16,085 nucleotides of DNA from Hadarchaeum sp964343275. Its GTDB lineage: Archaea; Hadarchaeota; Hadarchaeia; Hadarchaeales; Hadarchaeaceae. This document shows, piece by piece, positions 6,464 through 13,750 of this stretch (position 1 is its first letter; each line of letters begins with the position of its first letter). The stretch is from the NCBI GenBank assembly GCA_964343275.1, contig CAYFIY010000026.1, positions 1 through 16,085 of the forward strand. Reading direction: 5' to 3'. A model generated the notes under the pieces. The model saw only the letters and a list, made by a program, of their open reading frames with translations, was not told the DNA's origin and did no database searches. The position numbers and the translations under genes were made by a program.

Positions 6464-6569
6464 TGGCGCCGGGGAGGGGATTTGAACCCCTGAGGCGCAA
6501 TGCGCCAACAGGTGTCTGCAAGTCTTGCCCATAGCAACCTGCCGCCTTACCTGGCTGGGCTACCCCGGC
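6464..6569 (-). tRNA. tRNA-Ser (anticodon GCU) with an 18-nt intron, CCA encoded
   Basis: A type II tRNA. The acceptor is GCCGGGG/CCCCGGC, discriminator G is followed by genomic CCA (6466-6464), and the D stem is GCC/GGC. The anticodon stem is GCAGG/CCTGT. The long variable arm has a GGCGC/GCGCC stem, and the T arm is AGGGG-TTCAAAT-CCCCT. The long arm plus G73 marks serine rather than leucine. Anticodon GCU sits at 6535-6533. Removing 18 bases after A37 (6531-6514) gives a normal loop. UUGC of the anticodon loop can pair with GCAG of the intron, leaving 3-nt bulges UAU and ACA on either side. Confidence 0.92.
6514..6531 (-). other. Intron of tRNA-Ser(GCU)
   Basis: Eighteen bases between A37 and A38. 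Both predicted cuts fall after the second base of a 3-nt bulge, the archaeal pattern. Confidence 0.8.
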
Positions 6570-6594
6570 ATCCATCGTGAATTTATCTCGGTGC

Positions 6595-6600
6595 TTTAAA
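6595..6600 (-). promoter_or_regulatory. TATA box of tRNA-Ser
   Basis: TTTAAA (minus strand GTTTAAAGC) is centred 28 bases before tRNA base 1 at 6569. Confidence 0.6.
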
Positions 6601-6620
6601 CATATGTCTTATTTTTCGAA

Positions 6621-6937
6621 GAGGCGGTGAGAATGCCCAAGATTGATACCTTCCTTACGCGTCGTTTGCTAGCCCATTGCTCCATCCCGTGGTCTGCCAG
6701 CGTCTAACGTCCTCCTTACCGCTGCTACCTTCCGGTCCTCACGGGTTCGGGAGGTAAGGGGGGTTACTCTCGACCCTACGGCCGAGATCCCACCGCCGAT
6801 GACCCAGCAGGACAGGACTTCCACGCTAGGAACTAGGTCGACACGTAATTCCGAGCACCGCTCCTGAGCTTCAGCCCGACATATAGCGGATTTTCGGTTA
6901 ACAGGGGACCGCTGACCCCCCACCTATCCCACCGCCA
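6621..6937 (-). ncRNA. ffs: Archaeal 7S (signal recognition particle) RNA
   Basis: About 317 nt, the usual length of archaeal SRP RNA. The domain IV signature GACCGGAAGGTAGCAGCGG is read on the minus strand at about 6737-6719, including the GGAAG loop and AGCAGC internal loop that bind SRP54. The 5' part carries the archaeal GGGGGGTCAGCGGTCCCC motif and the GGAGCGGTGCTC segment of the 5' domain. The ends are set by helix 1: the ten bases GGCGGTGGGA at the 5' end (6936-6927) pair with TCTCACCGCC at the 3' end (6632-6623) with one G-U pair. The RNA scaffolds SRP54/SRP19 in co-translational targeting. It starts about four bases after the thiolase stop codon. Confidence 0.93.
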
Positions 6938-6940
6938 TAC

Positions 6941-7900
6941 TTATCTGGAACTGTCAGAAATAAGGGTTTTCTGCTTCCTTTTCAATCCGATGTTTTGAAG
7001 GAGTTCGCAGCTCTTACACATTTTCGATGATGCTGGCTCGCCACAAGTCTCACAGTTCTGCATCTCGAAGATGGGAACGGCTTTAGCTAGATGGGGCTTA
7101 AGGCGCTCGAACATACGCAGGATCATGAACTTGGAGTTTGGATGGTTCGTTTCAAGTTGGTTTAGAAAATCTCTAATCTCCACGTGAATTCCATGGGCGT
7201 AGGAGCAGAAGTCTAAGTGGAACCTTATCCCCTTAAGCAGCGCATAGACGGCTACCTCTTTTTCGGGGATCTCACGCAGTGGTTTGATTCTCGGGACGAA
7301 GCCATCTCGTGGGGAATAGGCAGGCCCGAGGCGGTACAGCCTGGGAAGGTCCGCCCTGATGTAGTTCAGCATGATGGCCTGTGTTTCGTCATCCAAGTTG
7401 TGCCCAGTGGCCAATTTGTCTGCCCCCAATTCTCTGGCAGCTTGATTCAGAAGCGAGCGTCTCAACACACCACAGTAAGTGCACGGTTTTAGCCCTGTTC
7501 TCATTTTGGTAGCCAGTTTCACAATCCTATCAAGTGGGAAGGTGAAAGCCCTCTTGAAGCTCACCACGTAATGCTCCAGGCCGAGGGTTTCGGCGTTTTC
7601 CCGCGCTATCTGCAGGCTTTCTCCTCGATAACCTTTAATCCCCTCGTCGATACTCAGAGCAACTACATCGCAACGCTTTCCCCGGCAGTAATTGGCGAGA
7701 AGATGCATGCAGGCCACACTGTCTTTACCGCCTGAAACAGCGATCGCAATACGTTCACTTGGACGCACAAGCTTGTTGTGAGTAATCGCACGCCGAAACC
7801 GGCGTTCCACGCTCTTAATCATGCATCGGTCGCATAGCAGCACACCGGTATAACGACGGTTATACGCAGCGCCTCTACCACATAGGCTGCATTTTAGCAA
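6941..7900 (-). CDS. ttuA: TtuA/Ncs6 (TtcA-like) tRNA 2-thiouridine synthetase
   Basis: A 319-residue cytosolic PP-loop enzyme that activates a tRNA uridine by adenylation and inserts sulfur. Visible parts, in order, are an N-terminal zinc finger (C4-x2-C7, C23-x2-C26) and PP-loop SGGKDS (56-61). Next come the iron-sulfur/catalytic cysteines C140-x2-C143 (KPCTYCG) and C232 (FCSYA), motif ATGHNLDDE (164-172), and a C-terminal zinc finger (C283/C286, C295/C298). The three-cysteine spacing matches the [4Fe-4S] TtuA/Ncs6 group. Whether it thiolates U54 (TtuA) or wobble U34 (Ncs6) cannot be decided from this sequence. The TTG start at 7900 directly follows the TGA of the ubiquitin-like carrier gene, and the GGTGG of that gene's Gly-Gly codons can serve as ribosome-binding site, so the pair is translationally coupled. 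Confidence 0.9.
   Translation of the reverse strand: MLKCSLCGRGAAYNRRYTGVLLCDRCMIKSVERRFRRAITHNKLVRPSERIAIAVSGGKDSVACMHLLANYCRGKRCDVVALSIDEGIKGYRGESLQIARENAETLGLEHYVVSFKRAFTFPLDRIVKLATKMRTGLKPCTYCGVLRRSLLNQAARELGADKLATGHNLDDETQAIMLNYIRADLPRLYRLGPAYSPRDGFVPRIKPLREIPEKEVAVYALLKGIRFHLDFCSYAHGIHVEIRDFLNQLETNHPNSKFMILRMFERLKPHLAKAVPIFEMQNCETCGEPASSKMCKSCELLQNIGLKRKQKTLISDSSR
6957..6964 (-). promoter_or_regulatory. TATA box of the 7S RNA inside the thiolase 3' end
   Basis: CTTATTTC on the minus strand lies about 24 bases upstream of the inferred RNA start at 6936. It overlaps the final codons of the upstream tRNA thiolase gene. Confidence 0.5.
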
Positions 7901-8119
7901 TCAACCACCGGTTACTATCGGGAGTATCTCAACTAGGTCTCCGTTGGCCAACAGCTCTTCTTCTGCGATTATCTTGCCGTTAACCCTTACTACCACTGTT
8001 TCCCGGTTTTGTTCAATCTTGTCGAGCAAGCCAACAATCGAAGTTCTAGCTGGAGTTTTAACCATTCGAGCTGCCTTCTGCCCGATAACTTTCACCTTGA
8101 CTTCTATTTCGCTCATCAT
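7901..8119 (-). CDS. Ubiquitin-like sulfur carrier (TtuB/SAMP/MoaD-ThiS fold)
   Basis: A 72-residue beta-grasp protein. Its KVKVIGQKAARMV start, the VVVRVNGKIIAEEELLANGDLVEILPIVTGG end and the terminal Gly-Gly are diagnostic of ThiS/MoaD/Urm1-type carriers. In these the C-terminal glycine becomes a thiocarboxylate that donates sulfur; some archaeal members are also protein modifiers (SAMPs). Location beside the PP-loop thiolase makes tRNA thiolation the most likely job. The activating E1-like enzyme is not in the window. The ATG at 8119 overlaps the TGA of the upstream protease gene (ATGA, four bases); a second ATG at 8116 is possible. Confidence 0.87.
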   Translation of the reverse strand: MMSEIEVKVKVIGQKAARMVKTPARTSIVGLLDKIEQNRETVVVRVNGKIIAEEELLANGDLVEILPIVTGG

Positions 8120-9321
8120 ATCATCCGTAAAATGCCAGGAATAAGGTTGGCTAAAATTAGTGCCAAGAGGAAGTACGCCAAGGCTCTAGATATTACAATG
8201 GCTTTATCTTTGGATGTTACTTTTTCCAATATCCCTCTGATAATGTAGCCTCCATCGAGCGGAACCGCTGGGAGGAGGTTGAATAATCCTATACCTAAGT
8301 TGAGCACGAATACCCATTTTAAAACATCTATAGCAGCCCAGGGGATCATTGCATCGTAAACATATTGATGGAAAAAGGTGTTCCCTAATAGTTCGCCAAA
8401 TGATGCATTGAGTATAATAAGTGGATTCAAAAAAATCCATCGCGAGGGTGCCGAATAAAGTCCCGCTCCTAAGAATCCTCTATTTTCGTAAAAAGGACTT
8501 TGAGCCAGTGTAATAAATTTCACTCCGTCACTGGTTAGCACTCGGACGTTTTCACCGGGCCTTGTTTGAATCATGAATTTCTGAAAGTCGTCAGGGATGT
8601 TGATCTCTAAGTCATCTATGGAATGGATTCGCATGCCGAGGTCGATATCGTTGTTGTCGGCTGGATAACCATCGGCAATATTAAAAACATATGCTCCTGG
8701 TTTTGGCACCAAGAGCAGTAGGATTATGCTGAGGCATAGCAGGGAAAACAAGACGTTAGAAAAAGATCCAGCCGCAAAGACCCGCAATCTCTTTAAGACT
8801 GGAGCTCGTGCAAGCTCTTTTTCATTTGGTTCCACGAAAGCTCCGGGGATTACTAGAAAGAGCAATCCACCCACCGACTCAGTCTTTAAGCCCTGCGCGC
8901 GTAGCAAAAAGCCGTGTGATAGTTCGTGAACTATTAACACCGTGGCAATTCCAATTATCCATGGTATGATGGTCAATCCGGGGACAATACCCGGCAACAC
9001 GAGTTGCACTCCCGCTACAGCCAATGAGGGCGTTGTGGCCAAAATAATTAGGTTGAGTACTAGGTTTGCCGCGACGAAAACCATCAGAGTAATCCCCAAG
9101 ATTACTCCCAAGGTGCCGTAAGTGCGCCAAAAAAGTTTGGCTTGGGCTATTCGATCCATGAAATGCAGCCCCCTCTTAGTGCGCCACATTAATAAACCCG
9201 GGGAGATGGAGAAACCGTGTTTGCTAAGGTCGTACTTGCGATTTATTAGGCCAACGGCAGCCCAGAACGAAACTAATACGAGTACCGCGGCGACTAGGAT
9301 TATGATTATCTCAGTGGCCAT
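8116..9321 (-). CDS. Site-2 protease family (M50) intramembrane metalloprotease
   Basis: A 401-residue multi-pass membrane protein. Zinc motif HELSH (132-136) sits in a hydrophobic segment. The second active-site motif NLLPAVPLDGG (348-358) carries the metal-ligand aspartate D356, and a GSFSNVLFSLL segment (185-195) follows the first core helix as in other M50 members. Residues about 210-290 form a soluble insert resembling a degenerate PDZ domain (GMRIHSIDDLEI, GENVRVLTSDG). The family cuts transmembrane substrates within the bilayer; no natural substrate can be inferred here. It is first in an operon with the ubiquitin-like carrier (ATGA overlap) and the tRNA thiolase. The ATG at 9321 fits a TATA box about 32 bases upstream. 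Confidence 0.88.
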   Translation of the reverse strand: MATEIIIILVAAVLVLVSFWAAVGLINRKYDLSKHGFSISPGLLMWRTKRGLHFMDRIAQAKLFWRTYGTLGVILGITLMVFVAANLVLNLIILATTPSLAVAGVQLVLPGIVPGLTIIPWIIGIATVLIVHELSHGFLLRAQGLKTESVGGLLFLVIPGAFVEPNEKELARAPVLKRLRVFAAGSFSNVLFSLLCLSIILLLLVPKPGAYVFNIADGYPADNNDIDLGMRIHSIDDLEINIPDDFQKFMIQTRPGENVRVLTSDGVKFITLAQSPFYENRGFLGAGLYSAPSRWIFLNPLIILNASFGELLGNTFFHQYVYDAMIPWAAIDVLKWVFVLNLGIGLFNLLPAVPLDGGYIIRGILEKVTSKDKAIVISRALAYFLLALILANLIPGILRMI

Positions 9322-9344
9322 ACCAACCGTAGACTATACTGTCG

Positions 9345-9357
9345 TTAAACTTTAAAC
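9345..9357. promoter_or_regulatory. Shared divergent TATA region of the M50 operon and cutA
   Basis: The segment TTAAACTTTAAAC contains the self-complementary TTTAAA (9351-9356). It is centred 32 bases from the minus-strand ATG at 9321 and 33 bases from the plus-strand ATG at 9387. One box could serve both directions. Confidence 0.5.
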
Positions 9358-9386
9358 CTATGCGTAGACCGTTGGTTAGTGAATAT

Positions 9387-9698
9387 ATGTTTTCGCTTGT
9401 ATTGATCATGGTGAAAAATATAACCGAGGCCAAACTGATTTCAGAGAAGTTGGTATCGGAGAAGCTTGCGGCGTGCGTGAGCATGGTTCCCAATATAACT
9501 TCGATTTATAGGTGGAGAGGAAAGATTGAGAAAGCCAGCGAGATAATGCTTTTGGCGAAAACCTCGGCTAAGAAACTCAACCGGTTGATACTTCGCATTA
9601 AGGAACTCCACAGCTACGAGGTTCCGGAGATATTAGTTTTCCGGATTAATCGAGGCGTGTCAGAATATTTAAAGTGGGTGGAGAAAAGTTTGGTATGA
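9387..9698 (+). CDS. cutA: CutA1-family divalent-cation tolerance protein
   Basis: A 103-residue protein with the full CutA pattern: FSLVLIMVKNITEAK at the start, SEKLAACVSMVPNITSIYRW with the conserved Cys, GKIEKASEIMLLAKT, IKELHSYEVPEILVF, and EYLKW at the end. CutA1 forms very stable trimers and binds divalent metal; its cellular role is poorly defined. The ATG at 9387 is chosen because family members start at this point. An ATG at 9360 would lie only a few bases after the TATA box and outside the predicted transcript. It is followed closely by the flavin-reductase-like gene (four bases between stop and next ATG), so it is probably the first gene of a three-gene plus-strand operon. Confidence 0.92.
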   Translation: MFSLVLIMVKNITEAKLISEKLVSEKLAACVSMVPNITSIYRWRGKIEKASEIMLLAKTSAKKLNRLILRIKELHSYEVPEILVFRINRGVSEYLKWVEKSLV

Positions 9699-9702
9699 TT
9701 AT

Positions 9703-10242
9703 ATGGATGTGGATTTAAAAGATGCTTATCATTTAATCGCTCCACGACCTATCGTGCTTATTACCACAGTCGATAGATATGCTCGGATCAATGCCGCGCC
9801 TATGAGTTGGGTGACGCCCTTAGAATCAGACCCGCCCATTGTAGCCTTCTCGACGAGCCACGAAAGCGATACATTTAGAAACATATGTGAGACAGAGGAA
9901 TTCGTGTTCAATTTAGTGCCGGCGAAGATTAAGAAACAAATGCACGCTTGCAGCAAAAACTATCCTCGGGGAGTGAATGAGCTAGAGAAAGTAGGTCTAA
10001 CTTGGGAACGGTCAAAAAAAGTGAAGCCTCCGAGGGTTGTGGAATGTCATGTTAACTTGGAGTGCAAGCTCGACTGGACTTATAAAGGACCAGAATATGT
10101 GGTAATTGCAGGGAAGGTAGTCTCAGCGCATGCTCAAAAAGAAGCCATAAAAGCCGGAAGGTTAAACGTCGATTTTGTGAAGCCGCTTCTTCATGTGCTG
10201 GATAAAAATTTTGTCGTAGGGGATCACGAAACAGGGCTTTGA
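9703..10242 (+). CDS. Flavin reductase-like / flavoredoxin-family FMN-binding protein
   Basis: A 179-residue split-barrel flavoprotein. The family start APRPIVLITTVDRYARINAAPMSW is followed by DPPIVAFSTSHESDTFRNICETEEFVFNLV. Then come the conserved LECKLDWTYKGPEYVVIAGKVV strand pair and an end with the usual PLLHVLDKNF segment. Relatives are flavoredoxins or NAD(P)H:FMN oxidoreductases that bind FMN and pass electrons. The partner here is unknown. There are no membrane segments. It is tightly spaced with cutA before and with the nucleotidyltransferase after (four bases), implying one transcript, though I know of no common pathway. Confidence 0.87.
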   Translation: MDVDLKDAYHLIAPRPIVLITTVDRYARINAAPMSWVTPLESDPPIVAFSTSHESDTFRNICETEEFVFNLVPAKIKKQMHACSKNYPRGVNELEKVGLTWERSKKVKPPRVVECHVNLECKLDWTYKGPEYVVIAGKVVSAHAQKEAIKAGRLNVDFVKPLLHVLDKNFVVGDHETGL

Positions 10243-10246
10243 TCTC

Positions 10247-10957
10247 ATGGTTAGACCTATTCGTTCAGCCGACATTAGGGAGGAAGTTTACAACCGGGAA
10301 CATTGGCAACTACTTAAAGAGTTTAGAACACGTGCTTTGGAGATCATGAGGATTCTGATGCGGAATGGTTTCTCTCCTATCGTCCACGGCAGTGTCGCGC
10401 GAGGGGATGTGGATAAGAACAGTGATGTGGATGTGGTTATACCATACGTTGTGCCTTCATTCAAGGTTGAAATCGCCCTCCGAGACGTGGGTGACGATTT
10501 TAATAAAAGAGAAATCGTTATGGCCACGCCCTGGCAGCTCCCCAAGGCCCATTTGTTCATCGAGGAAGATCAGTCGGTTACATTTCCTTTGGTTAAGCCA
10601 AAGCAAAACGAGTGGGAGTTTTATTTCTTCGGAGGTGCGGCAAGCTTGGAAGATTTGGAGGGAGAAATCAGAAAGCCTGGCGTTGATAAGCGCCTGATGC
10701 TTATCGAGCCATCCCCGGATGGACATGTGGAAAGTCCCGTGATGGGCAGGGAAGCGGATGTCGCTAATCGAGTTGGTGTAGGATTTGGGATTGTCAGGGA
10801 GCGGGTCCAGGTCTTGACCAGGAGAGTTAATGTGGGTCACACCGGTATTTTCGTCAAACGTACCTTGGCGCCGGATGAAAATATTGAAGAGGTTTTTAAG
10901 AGATTAATCGAGGCGAATCCAGATATGAAGATAGGGCTTAAAGGGAAGCTTCCTTGA
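10247..10957 (+). CDS. Nucleotidyltransferase-domain protein (Pol beta superfamily)
   Basis: A 236-residue archaeal protein. The active-site motif HGSVARGDVDKNSDVDVVI (G48-S49, R52-G53, D60 and D62) is the PF01909-type nucleotidyltransferase signature. Upstream is a helical EHWQLLKEFRTRALEIMRIL segment and downstream a conserved-looking region (GREADVANRVGVGFGIVRERVQVL). Superfamily members add nucleotides to proteins, antibiotics or RNA; this longer archaeal type has no function that I can name. It does not look like a MNT/HEPN toxin-antitoxin pair, because no HEPN partner follows. Its last 20 bases overlap the 3' end of lysS on the other strand. Confidence 0.8.
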   Translation: MVRPIRSADIREEVYNREHWQLLKEFRTRALEIMRILMRNGFSPIVHGSVARGDVDKNSDVDVVIPYVVPSFKVEIALRDVGDDFNKREIVMATPWQLPKAHLFIEEDQSVTFPLVKPKQNEWEFYFFGGAASLEDLEGEIRKPGVDKRLMLIEPSPDGHVESPVMGREADVANRVGVGFGIVRERVQVLTRRVNVGHTGIFVKRTLAPDENIEEVFKRLIEANPDMKIGLKGKLP

Positions 10958-12527
10958 ACCGTGATACGACGAAATCTCTTTCTAAAGCCGAGATAAAGTT
11001 CCCTGCACGCGGTCCTGAATTCTTTCCTAAAATGGCCAAGTAAATCGCCATGAACAATTGGGTGGATTTTTGCCCGTTTTTTTCCGCGACGGAGTAAATG
11101 TGATTGTGTAACGCTACCGGTGTGAATTCTCGGGAGGATAAGTCTTCAGCCAGTTGCCTTAAACATCCTTTCTGCTGCGGTGTTAGACGCTGGGAAATTT
11201 CGTCTGGTAAGGTTTTCATGATGTTGAAACGCAGATTGTTTGGTCCATATTCAGAAATCCAATTTAGCGCTAATTCCAGACGTCGTAGGGCCAGCTTTAT
11301 GTCCACTTCGTTAGGGTTTACCAGCATTTTCCTAGAGCTAAGGATTTGGATTATCTTCTCTTCTTCAGATGTAACTTGGGAAAGCACGGCGGCGAATCTG
11401 AATGGAACTCGCTGAGTCGGTATTTTAGAGGTATCTACAACCTGTGAGAGCTTGTATATACTTTTGAGCTGCTCCTTCTTCCTATCGGCTGCGCCCCTCT
11501 TATCAAAGTAGACCTCCTCCACAAGGTCGAACTCGTCGACCAGATCAAGAAGCGCCAATCCCGGATCGAATTCCTTGGCCTTCATAGGTTTGCTGCGGAA
11601 GATGAAATATCTTAGAAGCTCTGGCTCAGCGATACTTAACCATTGAGGAAGAGTGAAGACTACCCCTTGGGATGAGGACATCTGCCTCCCCTTCAAGCTC
11701 ACCCATTCGTATGGTATTGGATAGGGTGCGTCATATTGAAAAATTTTCTCGGCGATTATTTTGCCTGTATCGTAACTTCCACCAACGACGGCATGATCCT
11801 TGCCGAATGGTTCACAGGTCACTCCTAAAAGTTTCCATCGTGCGGGCCACTCTACTCTCCAAGTGAGTTTTCCGCCACCTTTGGTGTAATCGGCTTCACC
11901 TTCATGACCGCACCCAGAGGAGTAATCTGAGCCTTCGCAACGGTATTTTACAAAGCCCCCATGCCAAGATATGGACTTGGTGGTCGATATTTTGCCGCAT
12001 TTTTCACAAATTGCGTCGAAAGGCAACCAGTTCTCAGGCAGAGGTTTATTGCGGTATTTGTTTAAAATGGAACGGATGTCAACGGCACGTTCGAGAGCGT
12101 CCCTAATTAGATTTGCCATCCGCCCGTTCCTGTATACTTCGGCTCCCGAGTAAACCTTGATTTTAATTCCAAAATCATCAAACGATTCGATGAAAGGTCT
12201 GGAGAAATAATCCACGAAGCTCTTGTAAGAAGGGTCTGGTGATGGGATGTTTGCGTATGGCGTTCCAAGGTATTGTTTGTATTTTTCGGCAAGCTCTCCA
12301 TCGTTCAACGGCCATGGTATCCGTCGCAGGGGGTCATAGTCGTCCGCGTACCAAATGCTCTCAGCCTCGGATCCCAATCCTTCCACAGATCTGCGAACAG
12401 CATCTGCGATGAATACATCATTGGAGTGCCCGATATGGATGTGTCCCGAGATAGAGATGCCACTAGCTACAACTTGTTTCCCCTCTCGTTTCACGAGGAC
12501 ATTGGCAACTTTGTCTACCCAATGCAT
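10938..12527 (-). CDS. lysS: Class I lysyl-tRNA synthetase
   Basis: A 529-residue cytosolic enzyme that charges tRNA-Lys, in the archaeal class I form with a Rossmann catalytic fold. Seen directly are the HIGH signature (GHIHIGH, H31-H34) and the YADDYDPLRRIPWPL block with the family's conserved Asp residues. There is a cysteine-rich insert CEKCG (174-178) and RCEGSDYSSGCGH (196-208), followed by FGKDHAVVGGSYDTG. The KMSKS-equivalent is RQMSSSQG (281-288), and an alpha-helical C-terminal region follows. The signature loop lacks both usual lysines (Q282 and Q287), an unusual but possibly lineage-typical change. ATG 12527 lies about 25 bases from a TATA-like stretch. The 3' end overlaps the convergent nucleotidyltransferase gene by 20 bases. 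No PylRS or tRNA-Pyl gene accompanies it. Confidence 0.94.
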   Translation of the reverse strand: MHWVDKVANVLVKREGKQVVASGISISGHIHIGHSNDVFIADAVRRSVEGLGSEAESIWYADDYDPLRRIPWPLNDGELAEKYKQYLGTPYANIPSPDPSYKSFVDYFSRPFIESFDDFGIKIKVYSGAEVYRNGRMANLIRDALERAVDIRSILNKYRNKPLPENWLPFDAICEKCGKISTTKSISWHGGFVKYRCEGSDYSSGCGHEGEADYTKGGGKLTWRVEWPARWKLLGVTCEPFGKDHAVVGGSYDTGKIIAEKIFQYDAPYPIPYEWVSLKGRQMSSSQGVVFTLPQWLSIAEPELLRYFIFRSKPMKAKEFDPGLALLDLVDEFDLVEEVYFDKRGAADRKKEQLKSIYKLSQVVDTSKIPTQRVPFRFAAVLSQVTSEEEKIIQILSSRKMLVNPNEVDIKLALRRLELALNWISEYGPNNLRFNIMKTLPDEISQRLTPQQKGCLRQLAEDLSSREFTPVALHNHIYSVAEKNGQKSTQLFMAIYLAILGKNSGPRAGNFISALERDFVVSRFKEASL

Positions 12528-12542
12528 GGCTACCGAGTAAGA

Positions 12543-12556
12543 ATTTTATATATTAA
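12543..12556. promoter_or_regulatory. Shared divergent TATA region of lysS and the aminotransferase gene
   Basis: ATTTTATATATTAA lies between the two divergent starts. It is 22-25 bases from the lysS ATG (12527) and about 31 from the aminotransferase ATG at 12581. The palindromic TATATA core could be read both ways. An ATG at 12563 would be too near the box to be in the transcript. Confidence 0.55.
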
Positions 12557-12580
12557 CCTAAAATGTTAGTGGGTAAGAGA

Positions 12581-13750
12581 ATGATGCCGGCACATCGCAT
12601 GTCTTTAATACCGCCTTCGAGCACGCTTAAAGTTCTGGGGTTGGCTAAGGAGCTTGAGCGCGGAGGCCAAAGGATAGTCCATATGGAAGTGGGAGAGCCA
12701 GATTTCGATACTCCTACCCACATAAAGGATGCGGCGAAATGGGCTCTAGATCGTGGGATGACCAAGTACACCCCGAGCGCAGGCGTACCAGAGCTTAGGG
12801 AAGCCATTGCCCAGCGGTTCCAGGGAAAAGGGTTGGAAATATCTGCAAAAAATGTGATAGTGACCCCGGGAGCAAAGCATGCAATTTTCTGCGCATTGGT
12901 TGCCGCGTTAGACCCTGGAGACGAGGTATTGGTACCGAGCCCTTGCTGGACCTATGAGGCTATGGTAAAAATATCTGGAGGCAAGCCCGTCTTCGTAGAA
13001 ACTTCAGCCAAAAACGGGTTCAAACCCGACGCTGATAAAGTCCGGGCATCGCTCACCTCGAAGAGCCGGATGATTTTATTAAATTATCCGAACAACCCAA
13101 CTGGTACAGTGATGAACTATGAGGAAATTCAACCAATACTGGATATAGCAATAGATCAGGACCTATTAGTGCTTTCGGATGATATTTATGATTCTTTAGT
13201 ATACGCAGGCGAGCAAGCAAGTCCCATAACGCTACCAAATATGGCTAAACGCACGATTGGTATTAACGGTTTTTCAAAGACTTATGCCATGACAGGTTGG
13301 CGCGTGGGATACGCCGTTGCCCCCGAAAACTTCATTGCTGAAATGACCAAGATTCAGCAGGCCTCGACTACATGTACATCTGGATTTGTACAGGCAGCAG
13401 CGATAACCGCGCTGCAAGGGCCTCAAAAATTTGTTTCAGAGATGCGCGAGGAGTATCGCAAAAGAAGAGATGAGTTTGTTAAGAGTTTAAACTCGGTTGA
13501 CGGGATCGAGTGCTTGAAACCGGATGGCGCTTTTTACGTTTTCCCCAGCATAAAATCATTGAAGATGACTTCGCTTGATTTTTGTGAAGCTTTGTTACGC
13601 GAGAAGGGTGTGGCCGCCGTACCCGGTAGCGGTTTCGGTCCAAGTGGCGAGGGCCACGTGCGGCTGAGTTATGCGACGTCGATGCAGAACATAAGGCAAG
13701 CGGTCAGTCTGATTCGGGAGTTTGTGGAAGAACGTCGCTCTCGTAAATAA
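12581..13750 (+). CDS. Pyridoxal-phosphate aminotransferase, aspartate aminotransferase family (class I/II)
   Basis: About 389 residues from ATG 12581. It opens with IPPSSTLKVLGLAKEL, typical of the AspC-type Igamma subgroup, then GEPDFDTP and KYTPSAGVPELREAI. Next are the NYPNNPTGTVM motif that contacts PLP, the SDDIYDSLVY motif, and the Schiff-base lysine in GFSKTYAMTGWRVGY (K233). The C-terminal half ends with AVPGSGFGPSGEGHVRLSYA, holding the arginine that binds substrate carboxylate. It transfers amino groups between an amino acid and a 2-oxo acid; aspartate, alanine or aromatic substrates cannot be separated by eye. Promoter spacing excludes the ATG at 12563. The last 47 bases overlap the convergent nuclease gene. 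Confidence 0.92.
   Translation: MMPAHRMSLIPPSSTLKVLGLAKELERGGQRIVHMEVGEPDFDTPTHIKDAAKWALDRGMTKYTPSAGVPELREAIAQRFQGKGLEISAKNVIVTPGAKHAIFCALVAALDPGDEVLVPSPCWTYEAMVKISGGKPVFVETSAKNGFKPDADKVRASLTSKSRMILLNYPNNPTGTVMNYEEIQPILDIAIDQDLLVLSDDIYDSLVYAGEQASPITLPNMAKRTIGINGFSKTYAMTGWRVGYAVAPENFIAEMTKIQQASTTCTSGFVQAAAITALQGPQKFVSEMREEYRKRRDEFVKSLNSVDGIECLKPDGAFYVFPSIKSLKMTSLDFCEALLREKGVAAVPGSGFGPSGEGHVRLSYATSMQNIRQAVSLIREFVEERRSRK

Noticed and set aside
6669..6923. 84-residue minus-strand open frame
   Set aside because: It lies wholly inside the 7S RNA gene and has no protein-like features.
10365..10840. Alternative frames over the nucleotidyltransferase gene
   Set aside because: They conflict with the frame that carries the GSxxRG...DxD motif.
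10247..10957. MNT/HEPN toxin-antitoxin system
   Set aside because: The nucleotidyltransferase is longer than MNT antitoxins and has no HEPN-like partner gene next to it.
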